This document shows positions 1 to 5,549 of a DNA stretch of 6,979 bases, piece by piece. Numbering within the stretch: position 1 is the stretch's first letter; each line of letters starts with the position of its first letter. The position numbers and the translations under genes were made by a program. Under the pieces are notes generated by a model, which had not been told where the DNA came from, searched no databases, and was given only the letters and a program-made list of their open reading frames with translations. Source of the stretch: Pseudomonadota bacterium (GTDB lineage: Bacteria > Pseudomonadota > Gammaproteobacteria > Burkholderiales > Burkholderiaceae); the NCBI GenBank assembly GCA_023441105.1, contig JAEZQX010000269.1, positions 1-6,979 of the forward strand. The letters are read 5' to 3'.

Positions 1-54
1 CCGGTCACCACCATCGACGTCCACCGCTACCGCAGCGGCAGCAGCGGCGGCTGA
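1..54 (+). CDS. C-terminal end of an unidentified plus-strand gene (partial)
   Basis: An open frame enters from the left edge and ends at a TGA at 52-54, leaving 17 codons (PVTTIDVHRYRSGSSGG). Every one of these codons has G or C in the third position, whereas the first and second positions are mixed. That is the coding signature of this genome and the main reason for calling it a real gene end. The tail is Ser/Gly-rich and polar, which suits a flexible C-terminus. It is tail-to-tail with the dehydrogenase gene, with no bases between the two stop codons. The visible part is too short to assign a family. Confidence 0.5.
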   Translation, partial: PVTTIDVHRYRSGSSGG

Positions 55-1788
55 TCAGGCGAGCGCAGCCGGTTCGGCAGCCGGAGCGGCGGACCGGGAG
101 GCAACCGTCGACACGGCGGCGATCGCCAGATCCGGCGCCTCGGCGATCCACTGCGCCGCCTTCTCCGCGATCATCAGGGTCGGCGAGTTGGTGTTGCCGG
201 AGGTGATGGTGGGCATGACGCTGGCATCCACCACTCGCAAGCCGGCCACGCCGCGGACCGCGAGCCGGCTGTCGACGACTGCGAGCGGATCATCGGCGCG
301 GCCCATCCTGGCCGTGCCCACCGGATGGAAGATGGTGGTGGCGATGTCCCCGGCCAGCTTGACCAACTCCTCGTCGGTCTGGAACTGCAGCCCCGGTTTC
401 CATTCCTGCGGCTCGTACTTCGCCATCGCCGGCTGCGAGACGATGTGGCGGGTGATGCGCAACGACGCTGCCGCCACCTGGCGATCCTGCGGCGTGCTGA
501 GGTAGTTCGGCGCAATGGCCGGGGCGTCCTGGAAGCGCGGGCTGCGGATGAGGACCGAGCCCCGGCTGGTGGGATTGAGGTTGCACACGCTGGCGGTGAA
601 GGCATTGAAGACGTGCAGCGGCTCGCCGAACGCATCCAGGCTCAGCGGCTGGACGTGGTACTGGAGGTCCGGATGCAACTTCTCCGGCGAGCTGCGGGTG
701 AACGCACCCAATTGCGACGGCGCCATGCTCATCGGCCCGGTGCGCTTCAAGGCGTACTCCAGCGCCACCAGCGCCTTGCCCGCAAGATTGCCGACCATCG
801 TGTTGAGGGTCTTGGCATTGTTGAGCTTGAAGACCGCGCGGATCTGCAGGTGGTCCTGCAGGTTGCCGCCCACGCCGGGCAGGTCCACCTGCACCGGCAG
901 CCCCAGGCGACTTAGCAGCTCGCCAGGCCCGATCCCCGACAGCTGCAGGATCTGCGGCGAACCGATGCTGCCCGCGCTGAGCACCACCTCCCGCACCGCC
1001 CGTGCCGTCACCATCCCGCGCTCGGTCCAGGCCTCGATCCCGGTGCAGCGGGTGCTGCCGTCCGCCTGTTTCTCGAGCATCAATCGCGACACCTGCGTCG
1101 ACTTCCAGAGCGTGAAGTTGCGGCGGCCGTGGCAGGTAGGCCGGAGAAAAGCCTTGGCGGTGTTCCAGCGCCAGCCGTTCTTCTGATTCACCTCGAAGTA
1201 GCCGACGCCCTCGTTGTCGCCGCGGTTGAAGTCGCTGGTGGCCGGGATGCCTGCCTCCTGGGCCGCCCGGGCAAATGCATCCAGCACGTCCCAGCGCAGG
1301 CGCTGCTTCTCGACCCGCCATTCGCCGCCACCGCCGCCCGACAAGGTGAGGTTGCCGGGCCGGGCGCCGTGGAATTCGTTGGCGCCGAGATAATGGTCCT
1401 CGTGCTGCTTGAAACTGGGCAGCGCGTTCTCCCAGCGCCAGGCGTCGTCGCCGGTGAGCCTGGCCCACTGGTCGTAGTCCCGCGCCTGACCGCGCATGTA
1501 GATCATGCCGTTGATGCTCGAGCAGCCGCCCAGCGTCTTGCCGCGCGGATAGCGCAGGCTGCGGCCGTTCAAGCCGGCGTCCGGCTCGGTGGTGTAGAGC
1601 CAGTCGGTGCGCGCATTGCCGATGCAGTAGAGATAGCCGACCGGTATGTGGATCCAGTGGTAGTTGTCCTGGCGGCCGGCCTCGATCAGCAGCACCCGCT
1701 TCGATGGATCCGCGCTCAGCCGGTTGGCGAGCAGGCAACCGGCCGTGCCGGCGCCGACGATGATGTAGTCGAAGGTCTGATCGCTCAT
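55..1788 (-). CDS. GMC-family FAD oxidoreductase (choline/alcohol dehydrogenase-like)
   Basis: This is a flavoprotein of the glucose-methanol-choline family, expected to oxidise an alcohol to an aldehyde or ketone with bound FAD. Counting from an upstream ATG at 1797, the Rossmann motif GAGTAG is at residues 15-20 and Glu39 (LLIEAG) would bind the FAD ribose. GMC signature 1 (GKTLGGCSSINGMIYMRG) spans 86-103. Signature 2 (GSIGSPQILQLSGIG) follows in the middle of the protein. The active-site pair is His491 (HPVGTARMG) and Asn537 in GNTNSP. The length of about 577 residues is slightly long for the family because of a Gly-rich insert near residues 146-157 and an Ala-rich C-terminal tail. I chose the ATG at 1788 (MSDQTFDYIIVG) because a GGGGA stretch lies about 8 bases upstream. 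The in-frame ATG at 1797 directly abuts that stretch. No signal peptide is visible, so it should be cytoplasmic. The true substrate is unknown; automatic labels of choline dehydrogenase or AlkJ would be over-specific. It lies downstream of the Bug gene on the same strand, 254 bp away. Confidence 0.93.
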   Translation of the reverse strand: MSDQTFDYIIVGAGTAGCLLANRLSADPSKRVLLIEAGRQDNYHWIHIPVGYLYCIGNARTDWLYTTEPDAGLNGRSLRYPRGKTLGGCSSINGMIYMRGQARDYDQWARLTGDDAWRWENALPSFKQHEDHYLGANEFHGARPGNLTLSGGGGGEWRVEKQRLRWDVLDAFARAAQEAGIPATSDFNRGDNEGVGYFEVNQKNGWRWNTAKAFLRPTCHGRRNFTLWKSTQVSRLMLEKQADGSTRCTGIEAWTERGMVTARAVREVVLSAGSIGSPQILQLSGIGPGELLSRLGLPVQVDLPGVGGNLQDHLQIRAVFKLNNAKTLNTMVGNLAGKALVALEYALKRTGPMSMAPSQLGAFTRSSPEKLHPDLQYHVQPLSLDAFGEPLHVFNAFTASVCNLNPTSRGSVLIRSPRFQDAPAIAPNYLSTPQDRQVAAASLRITRHIVSQPAMAKYEPQEWKPGLQFQTDEELVKLAGDIATTIFHPVGTARMGRADDPLAVVDSRLAVRGVAGLRVVDASVMPTITSGNTNSPTLMIAEKAAQWIAEAPDLAIAAVSTVASRSAAPAAEPAALA

Positions 1789-1936
1789 GGCCGGCATCCC
1801 CGGCGAGGGCTGGCGGTTGCCGTCATCTCCTCATCCTCGCTGTCGTCGCGGCAGGCATGGTCGGCGCGGCGGAAGCCGGTCCGGACGTGGCGCACGGCTG
1901 CCGGAGCCGCCGGCGGTGGCCGCCTGCAGTCAGCCC

Positions 1937-1965
1937 ATTGTATGACGGTCGCCGCCACCAGCCCA
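1937..1965 (-). promoter_or_regulatory. Candidate promoter for the GMC dehydrogenase gene
   Basis: On the minus strand TACAAT (plus coordinates 1937-1942) matches the sigma70 -10 consensus at 5 of 6 positions. Seventeen bases upstream, TGGGCT (1960-1965) matches the -35 at only 3 of 6. It would give a leader of roughly 140 bases before the ATG at 1788. AT-rich hexamers are rare in this GC-rich spacer, which gives the -10 some weight, but the weak -35 leaves it tentative. Confidence 0.28.
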
Positions 1966-1988
1966 TCCGGTTGTAGCGATCGGCGGGC

Positions 1989-2006
1989 GGGCGGCGATCG
2001 CCGCCC
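1989..2006. repeat. 18-bp perfect palindrome between the Bug and GMC genes
   Basis: The sequence GGGCGGCGATCGCCGCCC is its own reverse complement and is centred between 1997 and 1998, 37 bp beyond the Bug stop codon. A partial copy of its core (GCGATCG) lies just to the left at 1977-1983. It could be a protein-binding site or part of a transcript-end hairpin for the Bug gene. There is no T-tract on either side and no loop, so it is not a standard intrinsic terminator. Confidence 0.4.
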
Positions 2007-2042
2007 CTTCGGCGTGGCGCCGGCCGGGCGAGGGTTAGCGGC

Positions 2043-3089
2043 CTATTCCACGGTCGCGCCGGAGAACTTGATCACCTTGGCCCAGCGCTCGACGTCCTGG
2101 ACGACGAAGTCGGCGAACTCCTGCGACTTCATCGTCAGCGGCCGCGCGCCGTCGTTCTCCAGCCGGGACTGGAAGGAAGGCGAATCCACCGCCGCGCGGG
2201 CGGCCTCGTGCAGCCGGGCGGTGACATCTGCCGGCAGGCCCGCAGGGCCGAAGAGCCCGAACCAGGCGTTCGATTCGAAGCCCTTCAGGGTGGCGCCGAT
2301 CGGCTTCACGCCTGGAAACTGCTTCATCGGCTCGGCGCTGGTGACGCCCAGCACCTTGATCTTGCCGCCCTTCAGGTGCGGCAGGACGTTGATCGTGCTG
2401 GCGAACATCAACTCGACCTGCCCGGCCAGCACGTCGGTCAGCGCCGGGCCGGTGCCCTTGTAGGGCACGTTCACGATATCCACGCCGCTCATCATCTTGA
2501 ACTGGTCGCCGGCCATGTGCAGGGACGATCCGGTTGCGCCGATCGCGAAGTTGAGCTTGCCGGGATTCTTCCGGGCATAGTCGATCAGCTCGGCGACGTC
2601 GTTGACCGGGACGCTGCTGTTGGCGATCAGCACGCTCGGCACGGTGGCGACGATGGTGATCGGGGTGAAATCCTTGATCGGGTCGAATGGCAGCTTCTTG
2701 TAGAGCGTCGCGTTGATGGTGTGGCCGGTGAAGCTCATCAGGATGGTGTCGCCGTCCGGCTTGCTTTTCGCCACGATGTCGGCCGCGATGTTGCCGCCAG
2801 CGCCGGCCTTGTTCTCCACCACCACCGGCCGTTTCAGCACCTGGCCCATCTCCTCGCTCATCGTCCGCGCCAGGGTATCGGTGGTCCCGCCGGCCGGCGC
2901 GCCGACGACGATCCGCAACGGACGGTCCTGTGCCCCCGCTGCCGGCGCGAATGCGGCAGCCGTCATGAGCGTCGCCAGCGACCACGCGAGCGCCGCGGCG
3001 GCGCCGCGCACCCGCGTGCGCCGTCCAACCCGGGGCGCGTCCTGCTCGTGCCGGGCTCTCCGGCGGCCGTCGTAACTGTCTGTGGTCAT
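2043..3089 (-). CDS. Bug/TctC-type periplasmic solute-binding protein (tripartite tricarboxylate transporter family)
   Basis: This is a 348-residue extracytoplasmic binding protein of the Bug/TctC family (PF03401), which captures mostly carboxylates for TctAB-type membrane transporters. A secretion signal is visible: a long Arg-rich n-region (residues 1-28), a hydrophobic Ala/Leu stretch (29-50) and a likely cleavage after AGA at residue 53, before QDRPLRIVVGAPAGGTTD. The family hallmark PVVVENKAGAGGNIAADIVA sits at 88-107, followed by the usual PDGDT at 111-115. The conserved VPYKGTGPALTDVLAGQVELMF region is at 208-229 and the PAGLP stretch at 282-286. The start at 3089 is set by GGAG (3096-3099) six bases upstream. 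The frame stays open further, to 3371, but would then overlap the divergent gene. No tctA or tctB is in the window, so the membrane partner is elsewhere or absent. The ligand cannot be predicted. It is divergent from the dehydratase operon, which suggests a shared substrate or control. Confidence 0.94.
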   Translation of the reverse strand: MTTDSYDGRRRARHEQDAPRVGRRTRVRGAAAALAWSLATLMTAAAFAPAAGAQDRPLRIVVGAPAGGTTDTLARTMSEEMGQVLKRPVVVENKAGAGGNIAADIVAKSKPDGDTILMSFTGHTINATLYKKLPFDPIKDFTPITIVATVPSVLIANSSVPVNDVAELIDYARKNPGKLNFAIGATGSSLHMAGDQFKMMSGVDIVNVPYKGTGPALTDVLAGQVELMFASTINVLPHLKGGKIKVLGVTSAEPMKQFPGVKPIGATLKGFESNAWFGLFGPAGLPADVTARLHEAARAAVDSPSFQSRLENDGARPLTMKSQEFADFVVQDVERWAKVIKFSGATVE

Positions 3090-3095
3090 CGTGAT

Positions 3096-3099
3096 CTCC
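3096..3099 (-). promoter_or_regulatory. Shine-Dalgarno site fixing the Bug start
   Basis: GGAG on the minus strand lies six bases before the ATG at 3089. It favours this start over the longer open frame that reaches back across the divergent promoter. Confidence 0.7.
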
Positions 3100-3158
3100 G
3101 GTGGATGCAAGGAACCTGGTTGCCGGCCATTGTCCCCCGCCGTCCCGACCCCCGCAGG

Positions 3159-3169
3159 GCAAGCCTTGC
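3159..3169. repeat. Small inverted repeat in the divergent intergenic region
   Basis: GCAAG-C-CTTGC is a perfect 5-1-5 inverted repeat lying between the Bug start (3089) and the -35 box at 3198. Its position would suit an operator for a regulator acting on one or both divergent promoters. Arms this short can arise by chance and no regulator gene is adjacent, so the role is only a suggestion. Confidence 0.22.
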
Positions 3170-3197
3170 TGGACGAAGGGAGGGCGGGGGCATTGGT

Positions 3198-3226
3198 TTG
3201 ACATCCGCCGCATCCCCTCCTATCGT
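3198..3226 (+). promoter_or_regulatory. Sigma70-type promoter for the dehydratase operon
   Basis: TTGACA at 3198-3203 is a perfect -35 hexamer. After an exact 17-bp spacer comes TATCGT at 3221-3226, which matches the -10 consensus at 4 of 6 positions. Transcription would start around 3233, leaving a leader of only about 20-25 bases before the TTG start codon at 3256. The position directly upstream of the first gene of a plus-strand operon supports a real promoter. Confidence 0.62.
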
Positions 3227-3255
3227 CATCCCATCGCGAACCAGGCGCCGAGCAA

Positions 3256-4551
3256 TTGAGCAAGCCGACAAACCCTCCCCAGACCCTCGCCGAGAAACTC
3301 ATTGCCCGCGCGGCCGGCCGCGCCCAAGTCAGCCCCGGCGAGACCGCGATCTGCATGGTCGACCTCGCCATGTCGCACGACTCCAGCGGGCCGCGGCGGG
3401 TCGCGCCGATGCTCGAGGAGTTGCAGGTGCCGGTCTGGGATCCGTCGCGCTACGTCGTGGTGACGGACCACTACGTGCCGGCGGAGACGCCGGAAGCCGA
3501 GGCGATCCTGCGCTTCACCCGGGACTGGACGAAACAGTCGGGCGTCTCCAGGCTGCATGACGAGGAAGGCATCTGTCATGTGGTCCTGCCGCAGAAGGGC
3601 CACCTGCGGCCCGGCATGTTCGTCGTCGGCGGCGACAGCCATTCGCCCACGGGAGGCGCATTCGGCTGCTACATGTTCGGCATCGGCGCCACCGAAATGG
3701 CAGGCGTGCTGGCCACCGGCCGGATCTGGCTCAACGTGCCGCAGACCATCCGGATGGAATGGCGCGGCCGCTTCCAGCCGGCGGTGTCGGCGAAGGACGT
3801 GATGCTGTACCTCTGCGGCAAGTTCGGCATGGACGGCGGCAGGTACCAGGCCGTCGAATACGCCGGGGAGGCCGTGCGCACCCTGTCGATGCAGGAGCGC
3901 ATGACCTTGTGCAACATGACCGCCGAGCTGGGGGGCCAGGCCGGCCTGGTGGCCCCCGACCAGATCACCATCGACTACCTGCAGCAGGCCGGCGTCCCGG
4001 CCGATGCACTCGACGATGCCCTGGACTGGTTCACCGATCCGGATGCCCAGGTGGCGGAGCACCATCGCTTCGATGCGGCGGAGCTGGGTCCGCAGGTCGC
4101 GGCGCCGCACAGTCCGGCCAACGCCGCGCCGATCGCAGATGCCCAGGGACAAGCCATCGACGTCGCCTACATCGGCGCCTGCACCGGCGCCAAGCTCGAT
4201 GACCTGCGGATGGCCGCCCAGGTGCTGCGGGGACGGCGGATCGCCAAGGGCTTGCGGCTGATGGTCGCTCCGGCGTCGAAGGCCGACCAGGAAGCGGCCC
4301 GCGTCGACGGCAGCCTCGACATCCTGCTGCAGGCGGGGGGCGAGTTGCTGCCCACGGCCTGCGGCACCTGCGCCGGCTACGGCAAGTTCCGCTTCGCCGA
4401 GGAGACCCGCGTCGTTTCCTCCACCGCGCGCAACTTCAAGGGACGCATGGGCGCCCCCTCCAGCCAGGTGTGGCTGGCATCGCCGGCCACCGTGGCGGCC
4501 TCGGCCATCGAAGGCCGCCTGGCCGATCCCCGAGGCTACTGGCGTGGGTGA
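3256..4551 (+). CDS. Aconitase-superfamily hydro-lyase, large (Fe-S) subunit, LeuC/DmdA-like
   Basis: This 431-residue catalytic subunit binds a [4Fe-4S] cluster and should catalyse stereospecific hydration/dehydration of a hydroxy-di- or tricarboxylate together with the small subunit encoded next. The N-terminus TLAEKLIARAAG (10-21) is typical of the isopropylmalate isomerase/homoaconitase group. VVTDHYVPA is at 68-76 and GDSHSPTGGAFG at 127-138. The three cluster ligands are Cys309 (GACTGAK), Cys369 and Cys372 (ACGTC). ARNFKGRMG (391-399) is the usual substrate-contact region. The length fits the shorter archaeal/HacA-like branch rather than the roughly 466-residue E. coli LeuC. GDSHSPTGGA differs from the GDSHTxTHGA common in biosynthetic LeuC. 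The start is TTG at 3256 with only a weak AGG upstream. The next ATG is at codon 34, inside the conserved domain, so the TTG is preferred. Automatic annotation would say 3-isopropylmalate dehydratase; a catabolic role on another substrate is more likely. Confidence 0.92.
   Translation: MSKPTNPPQTLAEKLIARAAGRAQVSPGETAICMVDLAMSHDSSGPRRVAPMLEELQVPVWDPSRYVVVTDHYVPAETPEAEAILRFTRDWTKQSGVSRLHDEEGICHVVLPQKGHLRPGMFVVGGDSHSPTGGAFGCYMFGIGATEMAGVLATGRIWLNVPQTIRMEWRGRFQPAVSAKDVMLYLCGKFGMDGGRYQAVEYAGEAVRTLSMQERMTLCNMTAELGGQAGLVAPDQITIDYLQQAGVPADALDDALDWFTDPDAQVAEHHRFDAAELGPQVAAPHSPANAAPIADAQGQAIDVAYIGACTGAKLDDLRMAAQVLRGRRIAKGLRLMVAPASKADQEAARVDGSLDILLQAGGELLPTACGTCAGYGKFRFAEETRVVSSTARNFKGRMGAPSSQVWLASPATVAASAIEGRLADPRGYWRG
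4532..4535 (+). promoter_or_regulatory. Shine-Dalgarno site for the GTG start of the small subunit
   Basis: GAGG lies eight bases before the GTG at 4544 and inside the end of the large-subunit gene. It decides the start and makes translational coupling of the two subunits likely. Confidence 0.6.
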
Positions 4552-5071
4552 GGCTGCCGCGGGCGGCCGCGCCGGGGCAGCCGCGCCAGGCCGGATCTGG
4601 CGCTTCGGGGACGGCGTCGACACCGACGCGATGGCACCCGGCCAGTACATGAAGCTGCCGATCCGGGAGCTGGCGCGCCACTGCATGGAGGTGGTACGTC
4701 CGGACTTCGCCGCCGGTGTCCGTCCGGGTGACGTGGTGGTCGCGGGCGCCAACTTCGGCATCGGATCGTCGCGGGAGCAGGCGCCCCAGGCGTTGGCCAC
4801 GCTGGGGGTCGCCGGCGTGGTGGCCGTCTCCTTCGCCGGCCTCTTCTACCGCAATGCGATCAACCTCGGCCTGCCGGTGCTCGTGTGCCGCGACATCGGG
4901 CCGCTGGAGGATGGCGCCGCCGCCTCGCTCGACGCCGCAGCTGCGGTCCTGACCCTGGGCGACGGCGCGACGGTTCGCCTCGAGCCGATGCCGCGCTTCC
5001 TGCTGGACATCGTCGCAGCCGGAGGGCTGATTCCGCACCTCAAGGCCACGCTGCCCATCCGGCAGCAGTGA
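4544..5071 (+). CDS. Aconitase-superfamily hydro-lyase, small (swivel) subunit, LeuD/DmdB-like
   Basis: This 175-residue swivel-domain subunit completes the active site of the dehydratase by contacting the substrate and setting specificity. After an Ala/Gly-rich N-terminus, FGDGVDTDAMAPGQYM (21-36) matches the LeuD/HacB substrate-loop region. GANFGIGSSREQAPQAL (68-84) contains the family's GSSRE motif. SFAGLFYRNAINLGLPVLV (96-114) and PRFLLDIVAAGGLIPHL (150-166) are standard for the C-terminal half. The specificity loop reads YMKL at 35-38, where characterised isopropylmalate isomerases and homoaconitases have YLRx, so the substrate-reading Arg is replaced by Lys. The start is GTG at 4544, which overlaps the large-subunit stop by 8 bp and has GAGG eight bases upstream. 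Its stop is 8 bp from the stop of the convergent cupin gene. Length is normal for the family (about 160-200 residues). Confidence 0.92.
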   Translation: MGEAAAGGRAGAAAPGRIWRFGDGVDTDAMAPGQYMKLPIRELARHCMEVVRPDFAAGVRPGDVVVAGANFGIGSSREQAPQALATLGVAGVVAVSFAGLFYRNAINLGLPVLVCRDIGPLEDGAAASLDAAAAVLTLGDGATVRLEPMPRFLLDIVAAGGLIPHLKATLPIRQQ

Positions 5072-5079
5072 GCGCGTCG

Positions 5080-5478
5080 CTAGCCCGTGCGTGCCGCGTC
5101 CGGCTGCCCCGCCGATTGTTCCGAGGTGATGCCGCCCTGCAGCTTGCCGCTGCGGCGGTCGAGGAAGATGGTGAGCAGCACCGACGCATCCTCCAGCGCG
5201 CGCAGCGAATGCACTTCGTCGCCACGCAGGTAGAGCATCTTGCCCGCATCGAGCGTCTGGACTTCGTCGGACGAAACCTCCACCACGCCCTCGATGCACT
5301 GGATGGTGACTTCGCCGGCCACCTTGTGCGGCGGTATGCCCTTGCCCGCCAGCAGGACCAGGCGCATCACCTCGAGGTCTTCAGCCTTGAACAATGCCGT
5401 GCTGACGGTGGAACGAAGCCGGCTGCCCAGCGGGCTGATGTCGATGATCTGGCCGGATTCGGCGTGCGGCAATGCCAT
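5080..5478 (-). CDS. Small single-domain cupin protein
   Basis: This 132-residue protein carries one cupin beta-barrel. Motif 1 is the segment GIPPHKVAGEVTIQCIEG (47-64) and motif 2 is AGKMLYLRGDEVHSL (78-92). Candidate metal ligands are His51, Glu56 and His90. The second His of the classical HxH is Val53, so the metal site is reduced. Small cupins of this kind are often listed only as cupin domain proteins and may act as sensors, isomerases or dioxygenase relatives; no reaction can be named here. The C-terminal 20 or so residues after ITSEQ are polar and probably disordered. The start is firm: AGGAG (5486-5490) lies seven bases before the ATG at 5478. It is the last of three same-strand genes, 71 bp after the isocitrate lyase-like gene, and may be cotranscribed with it. 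Confidence 0.86.
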   Translation of the reverse strand: MALPHAESGQIIDISPLGSRLRSTVSTALFKAEDLEVMRLVLLAGKGIPPHKVAGEVTIQCIEGVVEVSSDEVQTLDAGKMLYLRGDEVHSLRALEDASVLLTIFLDRRSGKLQGGITSEQSAGQPDAARTG

Positions 5479-5485
5479 CGTGCTA

Positions 5486-5490
5486 CTCCT
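5486..5490 (-). promoter_or_regulatory. Strong Shine-Dalgarno site of the cupin gene
   Basis: AGGAG with a seven-base spacer to ATG is the best ribosome-binding site in the window and suggests efficient translation of the cupin. A three-codon ATG-to-TAG frame (5483-5494, Met-Lys-Glu) overlaps it. Confidence 0.7.
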
Positions 5491-5549
5491 TCATGCGCGC
5501 TCTGTCGCCGACCAGTTTAGCAGCCCGGGGCGCGCCGGATCGAACCGGA

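Noticed and set aside
290..1738. A 482-codon minus-strand frame inside the GMC gene in another phase.
   Set aside because: It is a frame-shifted reading of the GMC gene, which itself is intact from the FAD motif to the His/Asn pair.
1129..2463. A 444-codon open frame on the plus strand across the start of the GMC gene, the spacer and the end of the Bug gene.
   Set aside because: It is antisense to two genes with clear family motifs, its translation has no recognisable motif and is low-complexity, and long stop-free shadow frames are expected at this GC content.
2895..3030. A twin-arginine (Tat) signal in the Bug protein, suggested by GRRTRVRG before the hydrophobic segment.
   Set aside because: The residues after the Arg pair do not fit the SRRxFLK consensus, and a normal Sec-type hydrophobic core with an AGA cleavage site explains the N-terminus.
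3129..3134. GACAAT on the minus strand as a -10 box for the Bug gene.
   Set aside because: No acceptable -35 hexamer is found at 16-18 bases upstream, so no promoter for the Bug gene is claimed.
3090..3371. Extension of the Bug protein to a start at 3371, giving 442 residues.
   Set aside because: The extension would overlap the divergent gene and promoter and place about 94 non-family residues before the signal peptide. GGAG before the ATG at 3089 fits the expected start.
2208..3560. A 450-codon open frame on the plus strand across the Bug gene, the divergent promoter and the start of the large subunit.
   Set aside because: It runs through the promoter region and opposite the Bug coding sequence and shows no protein family motif.
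3226..4800. A 524-codon open frame on the minus strand opposite the dehydratase operon.
   Set aside because: It is fully antisense to LeuC/LeuD-like genes whose cysteines and GSSRE motif are intact. Its His/Arg/Ala/Gly-rich translation is typical of a shadow frame.
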